A stretch of DNA of 13,713 nucleotides, taken from contig JAEZSD010000013.1 of NCBI GenBank assembly GCA_023422095.1, forward strand, positions 1 through 13,713. Direction: 5' to 3'. The translations under genes were made by a program, and so were the position numbers. Below are positions 13,661-13,713 of the stretch, in pieces. The notes below the pieces were generated by a model. That model searched no databases. It worked only from the letters and a program-made list of their open reading frames with translations, and was not told where the DNA came from. This DNA is from Bacillota bacterium (GTDB lineage: Bacteria; Bacillota_I; Bacilli_A; RFN20; CAG-826). Position 1 is the stretch's first letter. Every line of letters starts with the position of its first letter.

Positions 13661-13713
13661 ATGGATAAGAAAAATTTAAACGTTCAGATTCAAGAAGCCT
13701 CTTTTTCTTTACT
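13661..13713 (+). CDS. Start of an unidentified gene, cut by the window end
   Basis: AAGAGG stands 6 bases before the ATG at 13661, and 17 codons are open to the end of the window (MDKKNLNVQIQEASFSL). Too short to identify. It is probably co-transcribed with the MgtC-like gene since no terminator lies in the 32-base gap. Confidence 0.6.
   Translation, partial: MDKKNLNVQIQEASFSL

Noticed and set aside
1..13713. Alternative genetic code (TGA as Trp)
   Set aside because: All Trp codons are TGG, no gene has an internal in-frame TGA, and three genes end with TGA. Those three would extend by only a few residues if read through, so the absence of internal TGA is the stronger argument.
1..13713. 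CRISPR array, insertion sequence or phage genes
   Set aside because: No regularly spaced repeats, transposase or integrase motifs, or terminal inverted repeats were seen.

Overview
The window is low-GC DNA from a member of the Bacillota. All tryptophans are encoded by TGG, no reading frame is crossed by an internal TGA, and TGA closes three genes, so the standard bacterial code 11 applies and TGA-recoding mycoplasmas are excluded. The dense overlaps, compact genes, strong AGGAG-type ribosome sites and gene types (CNNM/CBS protein, HflX, single ACP, MgtC-like protein) suggest an uncultured Bacilli lineage near the Acholeplasma/RF39/Erysipelotrichia side. That placement is inference, not proof.

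Layout. Positions 2-3198 (+) hold three overlapping genes: the 3' part of a CNNM/CBS-domain membrane protein, a classical short-chain dehydrogenase and the GTPase HflX. A guanylate-kinase-like P-loop kinase lies on the minus strand (3174-3725), overlapping the end of hflX tail to tail. From 3843 to 8466 (+) runs a tightly coupled eight-gene operon, closed by a rho-independent terminator. It contains an unknown 110-aa protein, a secreted 330-aa protein, a pseudopilin-like protein, a TadA/CpaF-type ATPase, two TadB/TadC-type membrane platform proteins, a second pseudopilin-like protein and a 49-aa hydrophobic Flp-like protein. This looks like a stripped-down Tad-like (type IVc) pilus or secretion system.

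Positions 8504-9065 hold a housekeeping block: acpP with its own promoter, then tRNA-Asn(GUU) and tRNA-Glu(UUC) ending in a terminator whose loop looks oddly tRNA-like. Next is a two-gene accessory module (9220-10131): an ArsR-type repressor with a CxC metal or arsenic site, and a cysteine-rich DUF5714-type protein. Positions 10240-12766 hold two unknown membrane proteins followed by an ABC-2 type exporter (ATPase plus permease), probably one transcription unit. A MgtC/SapB family membrane protein (12879-13628) and the first codons of another gene (13661 onward) end the window.

The most interesting part is the Tad-like operon. It is small and diverged, its likely major pilin is only 49 residues and lacks a classical prepilin leader, no prepilin peptidase is in the window, and three of its predicted external proteins each carry a closely spaced cysteine pair. 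The ArsR-DUF5714 pair next to the tRNA genes and the possible leaderless genes at 3725 and 10240 are secondary points.
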